Shown here: in pieces, positions 6,743-8,916 of the stretch | Layout: each line of letters starts with the position of its first letter | Position numbering within the stretch: the first letter of the stretch is position 1 | Origin: Candidatus Omnitrophota bacterium | GTDB lineage: Bacteria; Omnitrophota; Koll11; Duberdicusellales; 4484-171 | Length of the DNA stretch: 8,916 nucleotides | Direction of reading: 5' to 3' | Assembly (NCBI GenBank): GCA_021735115.1 | Contig: JAIPHQ010000022.1 | Span: forward strand, 1-8,916 | Notes under the pieces: model-generated | Database searches by the model: none | What the model was told of the DNA's origin: nothing | What the model saw: only the letters and a program-made list of their open reading frames with translations | Translations under genes and position numbers: made by a program

Positions 6743-6770
6743 ATTTTATCATAGGCTGGCTGAATGGCAA
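6743..6770 (-). promoter_or_regulatory. Promoter of the zinc-finger/uppP operon
   Basis: On the minus strand TTGCCA (6765-6770), a 16-base spacer and TAAAAT (6743-6748). These are the same two hexamers and the same spacing as the yqeY-like promoter at 3886-3913. Here a leader of about 20 bases with AGGAGG precedes the ATG at 6718. Confidence 0.55.
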
Positions 6771-6815
6771 GAGGCGGAATAAAAAAAGTCCACTGTAACA
6801 ACAAAATGATTCTGC

Positions 6816-6929
6816 GTCATTGCGAGGAGCACCTGCCTGCTGGCAGGCAGGAAGCGACGAAGCAATCTTTAATAAACATAATAGAGATTGCTTCGCTACA
6901 TTCGTTTCACTCATTTCGCTCGCAATAAC
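6816..6929. repeat. Large dispersed palindromic repeat
   Basis: The outer arms GTCATTGCGAG (6816-6826) and CTCGCAATAAC (6919-6929) pair with one mismatch. The inner arms CGAAGCAATCT (6858-6868) and AGATTGCTTCG (6885-6895) pair perfectly at 11 bases. A further perfect hairpin, CCTGCCTGC/GCAGGCAGG (6832-6851), sits in the left half. Repeats of this 'CATTGCGAG...GAAGCAATC' type are, to my recollection, widespread in intergenic regions of many uncultured bacteria. No transposase is present, so this would be a non-autonomous or structural element. Confidence 0.75.
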
Positions 6930-6942
6930 ATTACCTTTGTAG

Positions 6943-7011
6943 GAATCACCACAGACGTCCTATTTTAGCCAAAAGTAGACGTCCTACTTTCGCCTGTTTG
7001 GGGACACCCTA
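6943..7011. repeat. GTAGACGTCC repeat family, unit 1
   Basis: It begins GAATCACCA, then CAGACGTCCTATTTTA, AAAAGTAGACGTCCTACTTT, and ends GGGACACCCTAC. The AAAGTAG/CTACTTT arms form a 7-base stem around ACGTC. It corresponds to 7297-7365 of unit 3 and diverges at 7013, where the terminator region begins. Confidence 0.75.
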
Positions 7012-7019
7012 CGCAACAT

Positions 7020-7049
7020 AAAAATCTATCACACCGCGTAGGTGTGATA
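7020..7049 (-). terminator. Rho-independent terminator
   Basis: TATCACACC (7027-7035) and GGTGTGATA (7041-7049) form a perfect 9-base stem with a 5-base loop. On the minus strand the hairpin is followed by GATTTTTA, giving a short U-run. It lies 20 bases beyond the stop of the receptor remnant and probably terminates transcripts of the receptor locus. The plus-strand side has only an A-run, so it works in one direction. Confidence 0.6.
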
Positions 7050-7068
7050 AAAATTGTATAACAAAGAT

Positions 7069-7152
7069 CTAGAAAATATATTTAGCTCCCAAGTACCAGG
7101 AAAATTCCGAGGTTTGATAGCCTTCCACTAACTCGTAATCACGGTTGAAATG
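7069..7152 (-). pseudogene. 3' remnant of a second TonB-dependent receptor gene
   Basis: The minus strand encodes HFNRDYELVEGYQTSEFSW and continues YLGAKYIF before a TAG at 7069-7071. DNA 7069-7141 matches 7442-7514, the end of the intact receptor, at about 67 of 73 positions. Upstream of that match the remnant reads FNRDYEL where the intact gene reads ILDYDYEL. 'FNRDYE' is itself typical of receptor C-termini, so the fragment came from a diverged paralogue and is not a simple copy. Beyond residue H it enters the GTAGACGTCC repeats. It has no start and cannot make a receptor. Confidence 0.75.
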
Positions 7153-7161
7153 CCTTATTCA

Positions 7162-7297
7162 GAGCCAAAAGTAGACGTCCTACTTTCCTGCCTTTGTAGA
7201 CGTCCTACTTTCGCTGATTTTGGGACACCCTGCTTTTTCCCCACAGACATCCTATTTAGCTAAACATGATTACACGCGACATAGAACGTCTGTTCTG
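7162..7297. repeat. GTAGACGTCC repeat family, unit 2
   Basis: It carries two GTAGACGTCCTACTTT cores (7171-7186 and 7196-7211). From 7196 to 7297 it matches 7331-7432 with no gap and about six mismatches in 102 bases. Inside it, CAGACATCCTAT (7244-7255) can pair imperfectly with ATAGAACGTCTG (7281-7292), enclosing TTTAGCTAAA. Confidence 0.8.
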
Positions 7298-7432
7298 AAT
7301 CACCATGCAGACGTCCTATTTTAGACAAAAGTAGACGTCCTACTTTCGCTTGTTTTGGGACACCCTACTCTTTCCCCACAGACATCCTATTTAGCTAAAC
7401 ATGATTACACGCGGCATAGAACGTCTGCTCTG
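7297..7432. repeat. GTAGACGTCC repeat family, unit 3
   Basis: It starts like unit 1 (GAATCACCA, CAGACGTCCTATTTTA) and ends like unit 2, offset from it by 135 bases. It stops nine bases before the stop codon of the intact receptor, so it would be transcribed as that gene's 3' untranslated region unless an unseen terminator intervenes. Confidence 0.8.
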
Positions 7433-7441
7433 TAAAAACGC

Positions 7442-8916
7442 CTAGAAGGTGTATTTAGCTCCCAGGTACCAGGAAAATTCGGGGGTTTGATAGCCTTCCA
7501 CTAACTCGTAATCATAATCTAAGATGTTTTCAAAACGTAAGAAAATATTGAGTTTGTCATTTACCTGATAATTAAAAGAAATATTGCCTAAAATGTATGA
7601 TTTAAGCTTAACTGTACCCGGATAATCAATCCTATTGCCCACATAAGACACTTCCGATGAAATTTTTAATTTGTCCATTAACGTATCGAACCCTAAAGTT
7701 ACTTTATTATTGGGCCTTTTTAATAAACGACTTCCATCAGCTTTATCTTCTGTATTCATGTAAGTGTAAGATAAGCTTAAGTGAGTTTTCTTGTTAAAAT
7801 TATATTTGAAAAAATTTTCTATTCCCCATATCCGGGCCTTCCCAATATTGTCATATTCTCCTGTCACACACCAAGGATCATTTGGATCATCTGACGTCCA
7901 TTCTATTAGATTCTTGATATGAGTATGAAAATAAGTAGAACCAATGATTAAAAAATCTCCCACTTTTTGCTCAAAGCCTAAATCATAGCTTTCCGACTCT
8001 TCAGGATTTAAATTAGAGTTGCCGCTAGAACTATCATAAAGCTGATAAATAGAAGGCGCTTTAAACCCTTCTCCAAAAGAAACTTTTATTTTTGTATTAG
8101 TTGGTTTAAAAACATAGCTTCCTGAGGCATTAAAAGTGTTATGAGTGTCAAATTGAGAATGATCCTCCAAACGAAAAGAAGCTGAGAAAAATAAATTATC
8201 CAAAGGCGTAAATATATTTTGAATATAGTATCCTTTGGTATTAGCTGTTTTCTTTGGAGTAAAAGCAGTTGTAGGAAGACCAGTCATCCAATCAATATAA
8301 TCAGATCGACTTTCTCCAGCTTCTCTTAGATAATCGAACCCAAAGATAACTTTGTCAACATCACAAACTTGATAATCTCCCTGCCATTTAGCCTGATATG
8401 TTTTTCCGTTAAACCAATTATGAGAATTTTCATCTTCCCAGCTTTTTCTATATGTTCGGGTATAGCCAAAATTTATTTTATGCAAAAAACTATCAGACAA
8501 CTGGTGCTTTAAACTAACTCCTCCCAAGCCTTGGTGAAAATAAGCATAGTTATCATTATCATCTGTACCTCCAGATGCGTCATATTCGTATTTTGCATAA
8601 GTATAATCAGATATCAACCCAATCTCAAGATTATTACTTAGTGAATAATCCAACCTTAATGCCGCATTTAAATTACTAAAAGGATCAGTTTCGTGATTAC
8701 CGTCTTTATATTTAGCGGCATAAAAATCATTTACATCTTTTCTTGATACAGCTAAAGAATAGTTTAATTTATCGGCCTCACCCTGAAAAGATAATTTCTC
8801 TCGATAAGTCTGATAACTTCCAATTTCTTGTGTAAATGACACAGTCGGTTTTCCTTTACCTTTACGAGGTAACAGGCGGATTGTACCGCCAATTGAATCC
8901 GAGCCATAAAGTGAGC
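7442..8916 (-). CDS. TonB-dependent outer-membrane receptor (5' partial)
   Basis: The frame stays open to the right edge, so the true start is outside the window and the GTG at 8840-8842 is not the start. The 490 visible residues begin at the end of the plug domain with 'SLYGSDSIGGTIRLLPRKG', a hallmark of TonB receptors (LYGSxxIGGxI). About 460 residues of beta-barrel follow, with alternating aromatic/polar strands. The segment 'GEGFKAPSIYQLYDSSSGN' followed by 'NLNPEESESYDLGFEQ' is characteristic of the BtuB/siderophore-receptor group. The protein ends 'YLGAKYTF', with the C-terminal Phe expected for outer-membrane assembly. It takes up a scarce ligand (cobalamin, iron chelate or similar) across the outer membrane using TonB-ExbBD energy. 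The ligand cannot be told from sequence alone. Missing upstream are the signal peptide, TonB box and most of the plug. A remnant of a related gene lies downstream. Confidence 0.92.
   Translation of the reverse strand, partial: SLYGSDSIGGTIRLLPRKGKGKPTVSFTQEIGSYQTYREKLSFQGEADKLNYSLAVSRKDVNDFYAAKYKDGNHETDPFSNLNAALRLDYSLSNNLEIGLISDYTYAKYEYDASGGTDDNDNYAYFHQGLGGVSLKHQLSDSFLHKINFGYTRTYRKSWEDENSHNWFNGKTYQAKWQGDYQVCDVDKVIFGFDYLREAGESRSDYIDWMTGLPTTAFTPKKTANTKGYYIQNIFTPLDNLFFSASFRLEDHSQFDTHNTFNASGSYVFKPTNTKIKVSFGEGFKAPSIYQLYDSSSGNSNLNPEESESYDLGFEQKVGDFLIIGSTYFHTHIKNLIEWTSDDPNDPWCVTGEYDNIGKARIWGIENFFKYNFNKKTHLSLSYTYMNTEDKADGSRLLKRPNNKVTLGFDTLMDKLKISSEVSYVGNRIDYPGTVKLKSYILGNISFNYQVNDKLNIFLRFENILDYDYELVEGYQTPEFSWYLGAKYTF

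Noticed and set aside
6781..6929. Terminator formed by the large palindrome and the T-run near 6781-6787
   Set aside because: The T-run lies about 30 bases from the base of the stem on the minus strand, too far for a standard rho-independent terminator.
6943..7432. Possible CRISPR array
   Set aside because: Repeat spacing is irregular, the intervening sequences are themselves repeated, and no cas gene is in the window.
8840..8842. GTG as start codon of the receptor
   Set aside because: The frame stays open upstream and encodes the LYGSDSIGGTI plug motif, so the gene continues past the right edge.

Overview
The window is AT-rich bacterial DNA. Almost every gene lies on the minus strand; the yqeY-like gene is the only clear plus-strand gene. 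A TonB-dependent outer-membrane receptor at the right edge shows a diderm (Gram-negative type) cell. The intergenic regions carry short dispersed repeats: a palindrome family built around 'CATTGCGAG...GAAGCAATCT', a CCTGCCTGC/GCAGGCAGG hairpin, and 'GCATAGCGCATAGCG' runs. I associate these with genomes of uncultured candidate phyla such as Omnitrophota. That link is recollection, not a search result, so the taxonomic call is tentative.

Layout, left to right. (1) 1-586, minus: N-terminal part of a response regulator with a receiver domain followed by a GGDEF-type domain, cut by the left edge. (2) 620-3799, minus: a 1059-residue protein with an N-terminal membrane anchor, about 220 residues of coiled coil, about 100 residues of charged low-complexity linker, and then a complete translation elongation factor G. 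(3) 3920-4366, plus: a YqeY/GatB-like protein. (4) 4361-4648 and 4661-4894, minus: two small proteins, the second possibly PC4-like. (5) 5005-5748 and 5753-6718, minus: an undecaprenyl-diphosphatase (UppP/BacA) with a TTG start, tightly coupled to a preceding zinc-finger protein with a long acidic linker and a C-terminal membrane anchor. (6) 6719-7441: repeat-rich gap with a promoter, a large palindromic repeat, a family of 'GTAGACGTCCTAC' repeats, a terminator hairpin, and the 3' remnant of a second TonB receptor gene. (7) 7442-8916, minus: the C-terminal 490 residues of an intact TonB-dependent receptor, cut by the right edge.

The most unusual feature is the membrane-tethered EF-G. The GTPase motifs and all later domains look intact, there is no start codon at the normal EF-G N-terminus, and the reading frame from anchor to EF-G is unbroken. 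Its charged linker shares near-identical DNA repeat modules, in the same reading frame, with the linker of the zinc-finger protein almost 3.5 kb away. This suggests that short repeats spread through the genome and were kept as flexible protein linkers. Several genes have promoter-like elements so close to the start codon that leaderless or near-leaderless transcripts are plausible. Nothing in the window shows that these genes form one pathway. Shared themes are cell-envelope anchoring (EF-G fusion, zinc-finger protein, UppP, receptor) and translation (EF-G, YqeY).
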